From positions 1 through 32,782 of the forward strand of contig NZ_VJZT01000018.1 of NCBI RefSeq assembly GCF_007097245.1: 32,782 nt of DNA, written 5' to 3'. The DNA is from Flavobacterium restrictum (GTDB lineage Bacteria > Bacteroidota > Bacteroidia > Flavobacteriales > Flavobacteriaceae). Positions 17,845-26,087 of the stretch are shown piece by piece. The stretch's first letter is position 1, and the number at the start of each line of letters is the position of its first letter. A program made the translations under genes and the position numbers. The notes below the pieces were generated by a model, which worked only from the letters and a program-made list of their open reading frames with translations, was not told where the DNA came from and did not search any database.

Positions 17845-18579
17845 ATGCAAAAACTAATTTCGTATCCCATATCCGTTGTCTATTATTTGTGTTTCGGACT
17901 TTGTTTGGTTGTTTTTCATCCCATTCAATGGATTTGCTTTAATTGGTTTGGGTATCAAGCCCACAAAAAAAGTGTGGATTACCTTAATTTTTTCCTGATA
18001 AAATGCACAAACTTACTAGGAACGACTTATAAATTTAAAAACGTTGACAGCATTCCAAGCGGTGTTCCATTGATTTTTGTATCCAACCATCAAAGTATGT
18101 ATGATATAATTGCGATGATTTGGTTTTTGCGAAAATTCCATTGCAAATTTGTTAGCAAGAAAGAGCTAGGAAGCGGGATTCCTAGTGTTTCCTATAATTT
18201 GCGCCACGGAGGATCGGTGCTTATAGATCGTAAAGATCCCAAACAAGCCATTCCAGCCATCAAAGGATTATCAGAATATATTGAAAAATACCATCGTACG
18301 GCAGTTATTTTTCCGGAAGGAACTAGAAGTAAAACGGGGAAACCCAAAGAATTTGCCCAAAGTGGATTGAAAATATTATGTAAATATGCCCCATCTGCTT
18401 ATGTGGTTCCCATAAGCATTAATAATTCCTGGAAAATGGTAAAGTTTGGATTTTTTCCATTAGGTTTAGGAAATCGGCTTACCTTTACCATCCATAAACC
18501 ACTAGCGGTTAAGGAGTACGATTTTGCTGACTTAATGCAGCAAACGGAGCAAGCAGTTATAAACGGAATACAATTTTAA
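17845..18579 (+). CDS. plsC: 1-acyl-sn-glycerol-3-phosphate acyltransferase
   Basis: A 244-aa protein with an N-terminal membrane segment (about 8-30). The acyltransferase motif H-x4-D is NHQSMYD (H82, D87), and the phosphate-binding motif FPEGTRSKTGKP follows near residue 155. It adds the second acyl chain to lysophosphatidic acid to make phosphatidic acid at the inner membrane. The next gene, a fatty-acid desaturase, starts 10 nt after its stop, so the two are almost certainly cotranscribed and link acyl-chain unsaturation to phospholipid synthesis. The symbol is used for the enzyme class; Bacteroidota often carry several paralogues. Confidence 0.92.
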   Translation: MQKLISYPISVVYYLCFGLCLVVFHPIQWICFNWFGYQAHKKSVDYLNFFLIKCTNLLGTTYKFKNVDSIPSGVPLIFVSNHQSMYDIIAMIWFLRKFHCKFVSKKELGSGIPSVSYNLRHGGSVLIDRKDPKQAIPAIKGLSEYIEKYHRTAVIFPEGTRSKTGKPKEFAQSGLKILCKYAPSAYVVPISINNSWKMVKFGFFPLGLGNRLTFTIHKPLAVKEYDFADLMQQTEQAVINGIQF

Positions 18580-18589
18580 ACTATATAAA

Positions 18590-19576
18590 ATGTCTATAAA
18601 AAACATTCGATTAGAAGTAATGCAATTTTTAGAAAGCAAGGTTGACGGATTTGTTGATCAATTTCTAATACCTGTTGAAAAAATTTGGCAACCCTCTGAT
18701 TTTTTACCCAATTCCGAAAGTGATACTTTCTTTGAAGAAGTAAAAGAATTACGTGAAATTGCCAAGGATTTGCCCTATGATTTTTGGGTAGCCATGGTAG
18801 GCGACACCATTACCGAAGAAGCTTTGCCAACCTACGAAAACTGGTTGATGGAAATAGAAGGAGTTGACAATTTAGAACGCAATGGTTGGGCCAAGTGGGT
18901 GCGACAATGGACAGGTGAAGAAAACCGTCATGGTGATTTATTGAACAAATACCTTTATTTATCAGGTCGTGTCAACATGCGTGAAATCGAAATGACGACA
19001 CAACACCTTATTAATGATGGCTTTGACATAGGTACTGGTCGTGATCCGTACAAGAATTTTGTGTACACCAGCTTTCAAGAATTGGCCACTTATGTATCGC
19101 ACAATAGAGTTTCGCAATTGGCAAAAAGTTATGGTGACAAGAAATTATCCAAAATGTGCAAAATGATTGCGGGTGACGAAATGCGTCATCATCATGCGTA
19201 CAGCGAATTTGTGACGCAGATTTTCAAAGTAGATCCAAGCGAAATGATGCTTGCTTTTCAATACATGATGAAAGCCAAAATTGTAATGCCAGCCCATTTC
19301 TTGAGAGAATCTGGCGAAAAAATAAGCTCGGCATTTGAACATTTTTCGGATTCGGCGCAACGCATTGGTGTATATACAGCTAATGATTATGTGGACATCA
19401 TGCAAAAATTAATCGAAAAATGGGAAATAGATAAAATAGGAAATTTGACTGATGAAGCCGAAAAAGCCCGGGATTATTTGATGAAATTACCCGCAAGAAT
19501 GGCTAGAGTATCCGAGCGATTGATTATTCCTCAAGAATCCTTTCAATTCAAATGGGTGGAACCTGCTAGATTATAG
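18590..19576 (+). CDS. acyl-ACP desaturase, soluble di-iron type
   Basis: A 328-aa protein of the FAB2/DesA1 family, without membrane segments. The two di-iron motifs are EENRHG (from E110, ligand H114) and DEMRHH (D196-H201), and further Glu ligands are expected in the flanking helices. The family introduces a cis double bond into acyl chains on acyl carrier protein, using O2 and reduced ferredoxin. The position of the double bond cannot be read from sequence. A hairpin terminator follows 60 nt after the stop. Confidence 0.93.
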   Translation: MSIKNIRLEVMQFLESKVDGFVDQFLIPVEKIWQPSDFLPNSESDTFFEEVKELREIAKDLPYDFWVAMVGDTITEEALPTYENWLMEIEGVDNLERNGWAKWVRQWTGEENRHGDLLNKYLYLSGRVNMREIEMTTQHLINDGFDIGTGRDPYKNFVYTSFQELATYVSHNRVSQLAKSYGDKKLSKMCKMIAGDEMRHHHAYSEFVTQIFKVDPSEMMLAFQYMMKAKIVMPAHFLRESGEKISSAFEHFSDSAQRIGVYTANDYVDIMQKLIEKWEIDKIGNLTDEAEKARDYLMKLPARMARVSERLIIPQESFQFKWVEPARL

Positions 19577-19636
19577 ATTTTTGATTTTAGATTTGGTTAG
19601 AATTGAAATTTGAGATTGAAATTAAAATTTTTTAAC

Positions 19637-19678
19637 TGCTGATTTTTGAGGTTTAGACTTTAAAAATCAGCATTTTTT
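19637..19678 (+). terminator. intrinsic terminator after the desaturase
   Basis: A perfect 11-bp stem (TGCTGATTTTT at 19637-19647 with 19662-19672), a 14-nt loop and a T6 tail. It separates the plsC-desaturase unit from the HD gene, which starts only 18 nt later. Confidence 0.75.
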
Positions 19679-19695
19679 ATAAACCCATTTTAGCT

Positions 19696-20349
19696 ATGAT
19701 TACTTCCGATTTAATAAACAAAACAATACTTTTTGTCAAACAAAAACTAGAAAATGCCGAAGGCGGACACGACTGGTTTCATATAGAACGGGTCTATAAA
19801 AACGCACTACTCATTGCCAATGGCGAATCCTGTGACCTTACAATAGTGAAATTAGGAGCCTTATTGCACGACATTGCCGACAGTAAATTTCACGATGGCG
19901 ATGAAACGGTTGGTCCAAAAATAGCTCGAGAATTTTTGACCTCAAATGCCGTTGACGAAGCTACAATTCAGCACGTGATTGGGATTATTGAGAACATTTC
20001 TTTCAAAGGCGGAAATACAGAAAAAGAATTCTCTTCCATAGAATTAGATATCGTTCAGGATGCGGATCGATTGGATGCGATAGGCGCCATTGGCATTGCC
20101 AGAGCGTTCAATTATGGAGGATTTAAAAACAGACCGTTATACAATCCTGAAATTGCTCCAAAACTTACAATGTCGAAAGAAGAATATAAAAATTCCCAAG
20201 CGCCAACAATCAATCATTTCTACGAAAAATTATTGTTGCTAAAAGACAAAATGAATACCAAAACAGGAAAAAAAATCGCTCAAGAAAGACATCATTTTAT
20301 GGTACAATTCCTTTCGCAATTCTATGCGGAATGGGACGGGGGAAAGTAG
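19696..20349 (+). CDS. HD-domain phosphohydrolase
   Basis: A 217-aa single HD domain protein. The metal ligands fit the H...HD...D pattern: H25 in GGHDWFHIERV, H58-D59 in LLHDIADSKF, and a later Asp in QDADRLDAIGAIG. The family includes YpgQ/YedJ-like nucleotide and phosphate-ester hydrolases; the natural substrate is not known. It has no signal peptide. It is transcribed after the desaturase terminator and converges on a small unknown gene across a long palindrome. Confidence 0.88.
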   Translation: MITSDLINKTILFVKQKLENAEGGHDWFHIERVYKNALLIANGESCDLTIVKLGALLHDIADSKFHDGDETVGPKIAREFLTSNAVDEATIQHVIGIIENISFKGGNTEKEFSSIELDIVQDADRLDAIGAIGIARAFNYGGFKNRPLYNPEIAPKLTMSKEEYKNSQAPTINHFYEKLLLLKDKMNTKTGKKIAQERHHFMVQFLSQFYAEWDGGK

Positions 20350-20367
20350 GATTTCAGATTGTAGAAT

Positions 20368-20412
20368 AACGATTTTTGATTTTAGGTGTAATTCACAAAA
20401 TCAAAAATCGTT
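20368..20412. terminator. long palindrome between convergent genes, probable bidirectional terminator
   Basis: A perfect 16-bp stem (20368-20383 with 20397-20412) and a 13-nt loop. Imperfect pairing continues outward by about 15 bp on each side. It fills the 79-nt gap between the HD gene and the convergent small gene. The core GATTTTTGATTTTAG also occurs at 19576-19590, so it may also be a dispersed repeat. Confidence 0.7.
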
Positions 20413-20428
20413 GATTTAAAATCTGCAA

Positions 20429-20827
20429 TCAAAGTCCTTTTTCTTTCATCTCCAAAATCACATCCGAAGCGTTCTTGAAAGTGGGTGCTTGTTCAATGAT
20501 GCTGCCCACCCGTTTTTTGTTGAGTTTAAAGGTAATGTCATTTTCGGTGGTGAATAATAAGGCAGTCATAAACGGGTTGTTCATGTACGGAGCCAAAACA
20601 AAAAAAGCTTCTTCTAGCGAATGAAAACTTTCTATTTCTTCGGTTTTGTATTTCGCCGTAACCGAAAGGCTAAACACATCATTTTCTAGCAAAACGGGGC
20701 GCACGTAAATGTTTTTCAACTCGGTGTCGCCAATGGTTTTGGCCAAAGTTAATTTGGCGTACGTTTTATCTTCGATGCTTTCTTTTACTTTTTCCCAGAA
20801 TTGGGCAAATACAGGTTGGAAGGACAT
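20429..20827 (-). CDS. conserved-looking hypothetical protein, possible methyltransferase N-terminal module
   Basis: A 132-aa soluble protein without signal peptide. I do not recognise it with certainty. The pattern KLTLAKTI...LKNIYVRPVLLEN...FSLSVTAKYKTEEIESFHSLEEAF...FMTALLFTTENDITFKLN resembles the N-terminal module that precedes a SAM-methyltransferase domain in some longer bacterial proteins. Here the gene ends before any methyltransferase motif, and the palindromic terminator follows at once. It is either a stand-alone homologue or a remnant. It is the last gene on the minus strand after enoyl-CoA hydratase, 106 nt away. Confidence 0.7.
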   Translation of the reverse strand: MSFQPVFAQFWEKVKESIEDKTYAKLTLAKTIGDTELKNIYVRPVLLENDVFSLSVTAKYKTEEIESFHSLEEAFFVLAPYMNNPFMTALLFTTENDITFKLNKKRVGSIIEQAPTFKNASDVILEMKEKGL

Positions 20828-20933
20828 ATGATTTTTGGAATTAAATTTTTGAAAAGTTTACAAAACTATAATAATATGATATTACAATATCGAAAAAATA
20901 TACTAATTGGATATTTTTAATTTAAAAACGTCC

Positions 20934-21716
20934 TTATTTCCCCGTGAAAACCGCTTTCCTTTTCTCTAAAAAAGCTGTTGTTCCTTCCTTGAAATCATGG
21001 GTTCCAAAACATTTTCCAAAAGATTTTATCTCGGTTTCATACCCATTTTTGCCTTCTTTGAAGTTGGAGTTGATCGCTTTTATGGCTTTACCAATGGCAT
21101 AAGGCGAATTTTTCATTATTTTTATGGCAATGCCGTTGCAAAAGTCCAAAAGGTCGGCTTGCGGGACAACATGATTGACTAAACCATAATCTTTCGCTGT
21201 GGTAGCATCTATCATTCCTGCTGTTAGAATCAGTTCCATGGCACGCCCTTTACCAATTAACTGCGGCAAACGCTGCGTTCCGCCGTAACCAGGAATGAGC
21301 CCAAGGGAAGTTTCTGGTAAACCCATTTTGGCGTTTTCGGAGGCGATTCTAAAATGGCACGCCATAGCCAGTTCGAGTCCGCCGCCTAGAGCAAAACCAT
21401 TGATGGCAGCAATTACGGGTGTTTTACCGTTTTCTATTAAATCGAATAGTTTTTCTTGTCCATCGGTTGCTAATTGCGCTCCTTCTTCGATAGAAAAAGA
21501 GGCAAATTCCGAAATATCGGCACCAGCAACAAATGCTTTTTCGCCACTTCCTGTCAAAATAATTACGTTGATTTCTTTGTTTTTCCCTAGCAATTTAAAC
21601 GCTTTATTCAAATCATTAATGGTGTCGCTATTTAAAGCATTTAATTTTGTTGGCCGATTTATGGTAATTGTTGCTATGTTATTCGCTATTGTAACTAGAA
21701 TATTTTGATAGTTCAT
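20934..21716 (-). CDS. enoyl-CoA hydratase/isomerase (crotonase family)
   Basis: A 260-aa protein of typical crotonase length. The oxyanion-hole segments are visible (KAFVAGADISEF near 60-72 and ALGGGLELAMA near 110-118). The two glutamates of true hydratases are both present: E115 in GLELAM and E135 in GLPETSLGLIPGYGGTQRL. It should hydrate trans-2-enoyl-CoA in fatty-acid or amino-acid breakdown; exact chain specificity is unknown. It begins 10 nt after the histidine kinase stop, so the two are cotranscribed. Confidence 0.93.
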   Translation of the reverse strand: MNYQNILVTIANNIATITINRPTKLNALNSDTINDLNKAFKLLGKNKEINVIILTGSGEKAFVAGADISEFASFSIEEGAQLATDGQEKLFDLIENGKTPVIAAINGFALGGGLELAMACHFRIASENAKMGLPETSLGLIPGYGGTQRLPQLIGKGRAMELILTAGMIDATTAKDYGLVNHVVPQADLLDFCNGIAIKIMKNSPYAIGKAIKAINSNFKEGKNGYETEIKSFGKCFGTHDFKEGTTAFLEKRKAVFTGK

Positions 21717-21726
21717 GGGGGTTGTT

Positions 21727-23199
21727 TTAGGAATTTATAATAGGGAGCGTAACGGTAAATGTAGTACCTTTTTCGACAACGGTAGCAAAGGTAATGGTGC
21801 CTTTGTAGTTTTCGATGATGTTTTTGATGATGCCAAGACCCAATCCCATACCACTGTTTTTGGTGGTGAATTTGGGTTCAAATATGTTGCCAATGTGCTG
21901 TGCTTCGATGCCAACTCCATTGTCTTTTACCAGAATTTGCACCTGATCATTGGATCGAATTACGGTAACCAAAATCGATTTTTCAAGTTGTGTTTCGGGG
22001 ATGGCTTGTATCGCATTTTTGACCAAATTAGTAATCACACGAATCAGTTGTGTGCGGTCCATTTTAGAAATAATTTCGGTTTCTTGGCTTTCAAAAGCAA
22101 TATAATCTTCATTGAAAATATCGAGTGCAAGTTCCACCACTTCGACAACATTTAGGGTTTCGTTTTGTTGCGCTGGCATCGAAGCAAAATTCGAAAATGC
22201 GGAGGCTACGGAACTCATAATATCAATTTGCTGAATCAAAGTTTCGGAGTAATCGTTTAGTTTTTGTTTTACATTGGCATCATTTGGGTCAAATTTTCGT
22301 TGAAAACTTTGCACCGTTAACCGCATTGGTGTTAATGGGTTTTTGATTTCGTGTGCTACTTGTTTTGCCATTTCGCGCCATGCTTCTTCGCGTTCGCTTT
22401 GGGCTAATTTAAGGGCACTTTTCTCTAGTTTATCGACCATTTCATTGTAGGCTTTTATCAACAAATTGATTTCTTTGCTATTGGCTTCGAGCACGATTTT
22501 TTCATTTTTTTGATTCAAACTCGTTTCGCTAATCTTGTCGGAAATGGTTTTTAAGGATTTCGTAATATAAGTCGAAAGGAAGTACGCCAATGCAAAAGCG
22601 ACAATCAGCATAAAGGAATACACTTGCCCCAATCGCAAGAGGAAATTATTCAATTCATTTTCATAAAAACCGTCATCTTCTACATACGGAAGGTTCAAAA
22701 TACCGAGTGGTTTGAATTTATCGTCTTTGATTTGACTGTACGACGAGCGGTTTTTGATACCATCAATAGTTTTGATTTCTACAAAGCGTTTTTCGATAGA
22801 GGAACGGACTAATTTTTGAATGTATTTAGGAATTGGGGGTGCTATTTTATCTACCGAAAAAGATTCTTTGGAGGATTTTAAAAGTTGTCCGTCTAGGCTA
22901 TAAATATTGATTTCGATATTGTGAATTTGAGCCAATTCATGAATTTTATCTTTAAAAATCAAATCTAAATTCTTGGTCGTAAGTGGGTAAGTCGTCGTTG
23001 ACAGCACATAATCAATATGCGCTTTTACGGCATCTTCCTTACGTTCAAGGCGTTCTTGGTGGTATTCTTTGGCTTCGTTTTTGAACTGAATAATAGAAAT
23101 CGATGCTAATAAAATCGACGCAATAACGATAACAACAATCATCGAAAGGAAAATCCTAATTCGGAGAGAGAACATCGCTATTTTGAAATTTCCAAGCAT
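21727..23199 (-). CDS. NtrY-like sensor histidine kinase
   Basis: A 490-aa membrane kinase. The first transmembrane helix lies at about 12-35 and a second at about 190-212, with a periplasmic sensor region between them. A HAMP-like linker follows. The HisKA box is MAKQVAHEIKNPLTPM with phospho-acceptor H283. The ATPase part shows the N box NLVKNAIQAIP, G1 DNGVGI, the F box FEPKFTTK and G2 GMGLGLGI. No response regulator is adjacent, so it is an orphan kinase here. The signal sensed is unknown. The gene lies between hemJ and enoyl-CoA hydratase on the same strand. Confidence 0.92.
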   Translation of the reverse strand: MLGNFKIAMFSLRIRIFLSMIVVIVIASILLASISIIQFKNEAKEYHQERLERKEDAVKAHIDYVLSTTTYPLTTKNLDLIFKDKIHELAQIHNIEINIYSLDGQLLKSSKESFSVDKIAPPIPKYIQKLVRSSIEKRFVEIKTIDGIKNRSSYSQIKDDKFKPLGILNLPYVEDDGFYENELNNFLLRLGQVYSFMLIVAFALAYFLSTYITKSLKTISDKISETSLNQKNEKIVLEANSKEINLLIKAYNEMVDKLEKSALKLAQSEREEAWREMAKQVAHEIKNPLTPMRLTVQSFQRKFDPNDANVKQKLNDYSETLIQQIDIMSSVASAFSNFASMPAQQNETLNVVEVVELALDIFNEDYIAFESQETEIISKMDRTQLIRVITNLVKNAIQAIPETQLEKSILVTVIRSNDQVQILVKDNGVGIEAQHIGNIFEPKFTTKNSGMGLGLGIIKNIIENYKGTITFATVVEKGTTFTVTLPIINS

Positions 23200-23263
23200 A
23201 TTTTTTTAGTGTTCTTAAACGCCGCAATTTGGTTTTTGATTCAACAGCAGAATGGTTGCTGGA

Positions 23264-23821
23264 TTACTTGCCGCTATTTTTATTTCTTATTTTTTTGTAA
23301 AATTTAAAACCCAACATAATCAAAACCGAGAATAAAAGAATTCCAATTACGCCATAAATCCAGTTTACAGCATTTTTTAGAATGACTAAAAACACTACGG
23401 CAAACAAAATAATGGTGGCACCTTCGTTCCATAAACGCATAAAATTACTCGTATATTTCACCTCGTTTCGCTGCAATTGACTGAAAATTTGTTGGCATTT
23501 GGCGTGATACAAATACAGTAAAAATACAAAACAAAGCTTTACGTGCATCCACGGCATTTGCAGCCAAGCGTTTCCCATTGGGGTAAAAAATAACATCCAA
23601 AAAGCAAAAATACTAGCCAATATTGCTGACGGCCAAGTGATAATGTACCACAAACGATAGCTCATTATTTTGAATTGCGCCTGCAAAATTTCTTTCTCTG
23701 GCGAAGGTTTATCGTTGGCTTCTATTTGGTACACAAACAAGCGAACAATATAAAAAAGTCCAGCAAACCAAGTGATGACAAAGATGAGATGCAGGGATTT
23801 TAGGTAGTTGTAGTATTCCAT
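23264..23821 (-). CDS. hemJ: HemJ-type protoporphyrinogen IX oxidase
   Basis: A 185-aa membrane protein with about four to five transmembrane helices. The HemJ/UPF0093 pattern is visible: H11 in the first helix (SLHLIFVITWFAGLFY), a second-helix SYRLWYI-x-TWPS, and the WMHVKLCFV segment with H93 and K95. Conserved His and Lys residues of this type are needed for function in HemJ. It oxidises protoporphyrinogen IX to protoporphyrin IX, just before iron insertion. It starts 25 nt after ferrochelatase (hemH), the next step of the same branch, which supports HemJ over a generic CopD-like assignment. Confidence 0.88.
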   Translation of the reverse strand: MEYYNYLKSLHLIFVITWFAGLFYIVRLFVYQIEANDKPSPEKEILQAQFKIMSYRLWYIITWPSAILASIFAFWMLFFTPMGNAWLQMPWMHVKLCFVFLLYLYHAKCQQIFSQLQRNEVKYTSNFMRLWNEGATIILFAVVFLVILKNAVNWIYGVIGILLFSVLIMLGFKFYKKIRNKNSGK

Positions 23822-23846
23822 TCGTTTTATTTCTTTATTCTATTCT

Positions 23847-24866
23847 CTATTTTCTTTCAGCCCAATCCTTTATCCAATCTGCTACTGTTTCGCACCATTC
23901 CTCGCCATCATTCATACAAGGAATTGCCATAAATTCCTCACCGCCATGTACTTTGAATTCGTGATTGGCCTCCATAGCAATTTCTTCGAGTGTTTCTAAA
24001 CAATCCGATACAAAAGCAGGCGTTACAACCGCTAGTTTCTTGATGCCTTGTTCGGGCATTTTATTCACTTCGACATCAGTGTAAGGTGTTAACCACTTAT
24101 CACCTGCCAAGCGCGATTGAAAAGTCTGGCTGTATTTTCCTTCGGGAATGCCCAAATAGTGTACCACTTGCTTTGTAGTTTCATAACATTGGTGGCGGTA
24201 ACAAAACTCGTGTGCTGGCGAAGGCGTGTTGCAACATGACCCATCAATGGTACAATGCGATTTTGTGATATCCGTTTTACGAATATGTCGTTTTGGAATC
24301 CCGTGGTACGAAAACAACACATGATCGTAGTCAAAAGTATCCAAATGTGTTTTTATAGAATTAGCTAATGCCTTGATATAACTAGGTTTGTTATAAAAAG
24401 CGGGCACAATCGTAAATTTCATTTCAGGAAAATGTTTGGCACGCAATTCCTCTGCCAAGACCAAAATTGTTGTCGTTGATGCCATGGCGTGTTGCGGATA
24501 CAACGGAAAAAGCAGTACTTCATTTACCCCTTTGTCGTTCAATTCCTGTAGCCCTTTCAGGATAGACATTGTCCCGTAGCGCATGGCCAAAGCCACTGGA
24601 ATCGTGGATTGTGCTTGTACTTTTTTTTGCATTCGCTGCGAAATTACGACTAATGGCGATCCTTCGTCCCACCAAATTTTGGCGTAAGCTGCTGCTGATT
24701 TTTTGGGTCTTGTTTGCAAAATAATCCCACGAACTAATAAGGCTCGCAATAAATACGGAACGTCAATTACGTATTTATCCATCAAAAATTCGTCTAAATA
24801 CGGTTTCACATCTTTTGGGGTTGGACTTTCTGGCGAACCCAAATTCACTAATAATACACCTTTCAT
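23847..24866 (-). CDS. hemH: ferrochelatase
   Basis: A 339-aa protein of the usual length. The opening GVLLVNLGSPESPTPKDV is typical, and the signature LFSYHGIPKRH contains the metal-site histidine H188. VSDCLETLEEIAMEA supplies the conserved glutamate near the C-terminus. A cysteine-rich insert (CTIDGSCCNTPSPAHEFCY) follows the active-site His, as in many Bacteroidota enzymes; whether it binds a cluster is not known. It inserts ferrous iron into the porphyrin ring. It heads a minus-strand unit with hemJ. Confidence 0.96.
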   Translation of the reverse strand: MKGVLLVNLGSPESPTPKDVKPYLDEFLMDKYVIDVPYLLRALLVRGIILQTRPKKSAAAYAKIWWDEGSPLVVISQRMQKKVQAQSTIPVALAMRYGTMSILKGLQELNDKGVNEVLLFPLYPQHAMASTTTILVLAEELRAKHFPEMKFTIVPAFYNKPSYIKALANSIKTHLDTFDYDHVLFSYHGIPKRHIRKTDITKSHCTIDGSCCNTPSPAHEFCYRHQCYETTKQVVHYLGIPEGKYSQTFQSRLAGDKWLTPYTDVEVNKMPEQGIKKLAVVTPAFVSDCLETLEEIAMEANHEFKVHGGEEFMAIPCMNDGEEWCETVADWIKDWAERK

Positions 24867-24896
24867 AATATGGTTTTAATTTTTTTTGATAAAAGT

Positions 24897-24910
24897 AAAC
24901 AAACTTGTTT
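24897..24910 (-). terminator. weak hairpin after the YhcG gene
   Basis: AAACAA and TTGTTT pair across a 2-nt loop, with A/T runs on both sides. It lies between the stop of the YhcG gene and the hemH start. The stem is short and AT-rich, so termination here is only a possibility. Confidence 0.25.
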
Positions 24911-24964
24911 TTTATACTTTTTTGATTAACGATTTTTTATTGATTGTTGAATGTAGAAAATGGA

Positions 24965-26065
24965 TTAATCCATTAACTTTTTAAGTGTTTCTGCATCGGG
25001 CAATAATCCTTTGTATTCATTTGGCAAATCATTTTCAGTTTTATAAGTGGCAACTCCCATTGCTTTGTTGACATCTCGAAAAGAAAATTCGACCACTTTA
25101 TTGTTTTTTTCTTTGCAAAGAATTATACCAACTGATGGGTTTTCGTGAGGTAATTTGACCATTTCGTCCAATGCGGAAAGATAAAAATTCATTTTGCCCA
25201 GATATTCAGGAATAAATTTCCCTTTTTTTAAATCGAAAGCTACTAAACATTGCATTTTCCGATTGTAAAAAAGTAAATCCACAAAATATTCGGTATCATC
25301 CAAAATAAAACGGTATTGATTGGCAATAAATGCAAAATCAGTTCCTAACGAAAGTAGAAATTTCTTGATGTTGCGAACTATTTCATTCTCAATTACTCTT
25401 TCATTTTCTTCTTCAGGATCTTCTATATTGACAAAATCCAACAAATATTCATCTTTAAATGCCACTAAAGCTTTGGCTCTTAAATCATCTTGCGTAATTG
25501 CTTTGGCAAAATTATTGGGTAAACTTCCTAGCTGTTGAAATAAATTTGATTTTAAATGGTATCGTAATGTGGTTACACTCCAAAATTCCGATGCCGTTTT
25601 TTGGATATAAAAAACCCGTTCTTCGATAGTTTTGGTTTTTGATAAAATTTCGAAATGATGTGAAAAGCCAACCTTTTGAAAGGCTATCGCCAATTGGTTC
25701 GTTACTGTCGAACCAATTACAACTAACTGATTAATATTATTTTCAATATTTTCTAATTGGTTCGTTACTAACGAACCAATTGTAAAATTGTCAGCCCAAG
25801 TTTCGTAAAAAACTCTCATTTTCTTAATATTTGAAGCCGAAAAACCTCTCAATCCAGGCAATTCATTTTGCAAATCGTTGGATACAATTTCGAGAACTTT
25901 TGAACCCCATTTTTCCTGATTCGCTTTTTCTGAAATTAATTTTCCAATCGAAAAATACAAACCAAGCATTTCTTTATTTGCCAAAACGGCCACACGATAC
26001 CTGCTGGCTAAAATAGCCGATTTCAATTGTTTTATAGTTTGCAAATGCGTGTTTTCAATCGTCAT
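24965..26065 (-). CDS. YhcG/DUF1016 family PD-(D/E)XK nuclease-like protein
   Basis: A 366-aa protein in two parts. The N-terminal DUF1016 region (about 8-90, LGLYFSIGKLISEK and GFSASNIKKMRVFYETW) is helical and probably binds DNA or a partner. A C-terminal nuclease domain spans about 235-330. Its core is visible as YFVDLLFYNR (D263) and VAFDLKKGKF (D278, K280), where most relatives have ELK rather than DLK. The family occurs in defence islands, near restriction systems, and as scattered single genes; its function is not settled. The linker at about 95-126 is coded by two near-identical palindromic DNA segments. The gene sits between hemH and the AraC gene and interrupts a heme gene group, which suggests insertion. 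Confidence 0.88.
   Translation of the reverse strand: MTIENTHLQTIKQLKSAILASRYRVAVLANKEMLGLYFSIGKLISEKANQEKWGSKVLEIVSNDLQNELPGLRGFSASNIKKMRVFYETWADNFTIGSLVTNQLENIENNINQLVVIGSTVTNQLAIAFQKVGFSHHFEILSKTKTIEERVFYIQKTASEFWSVTTLRYHLKSNLFQQLGSLPNNFAKAITQDDLRAKALVAFKDEYLLDFVNIEDPEEENERVIENEIVRNIKKFLLSLGTDFAFIANQYRFILDDTEYFVDLLFYNRKMQCLVAFDLKKGKFIPEYLGKMNFYLSALDEMVKLPHENPSVGIILCKEKNNKVVEFSFRDVNKAMGVATYKTENDLPNEYKGLLPDAETLKKLMD
25692..25718. repeat. palindrome 1 inside the YhcG gene
   Basis: AATTGGTTCG (25692-25701) pairs with CGAACCAATT (25709-25718) across 7 nt. It codes for part of IGSTVTNQL. It matches palindrome 2 in outer sequence and lies exactly 63 nt (21 codons) from it. Confidence 0.85.
25755..25781. 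repeat. palindrome 2 inside the YhcG gene, perfect 13-bp arms
   Basis: Arms 25755-25767 and 25769-25781 are perfect reverse complements around one central C. It codes for part of IGSLVTNQL. Perfect palindromy over 27 bp inside a reading frame is not expected by chance. Confidence 0.9.
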
Positions 26066-26087
26066 ATTGGTATTTTTAATAGTTCAA

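Noticed and set aside
21715..22155. 146-aa open frame on the plus strand opposite the histidine kinase
   Set aside because: It is antisense to the HATPase part with intact N, G1, F and G2 boxes. The translation has no domain and a reverse-strand composition.
23264..23821. CopD-like copper-resistance protein
   Set aside because: Length, the first-helix histidine, the MHVKL segment and the place next to ferrochelatase fit HemJ better than a copper transporter.
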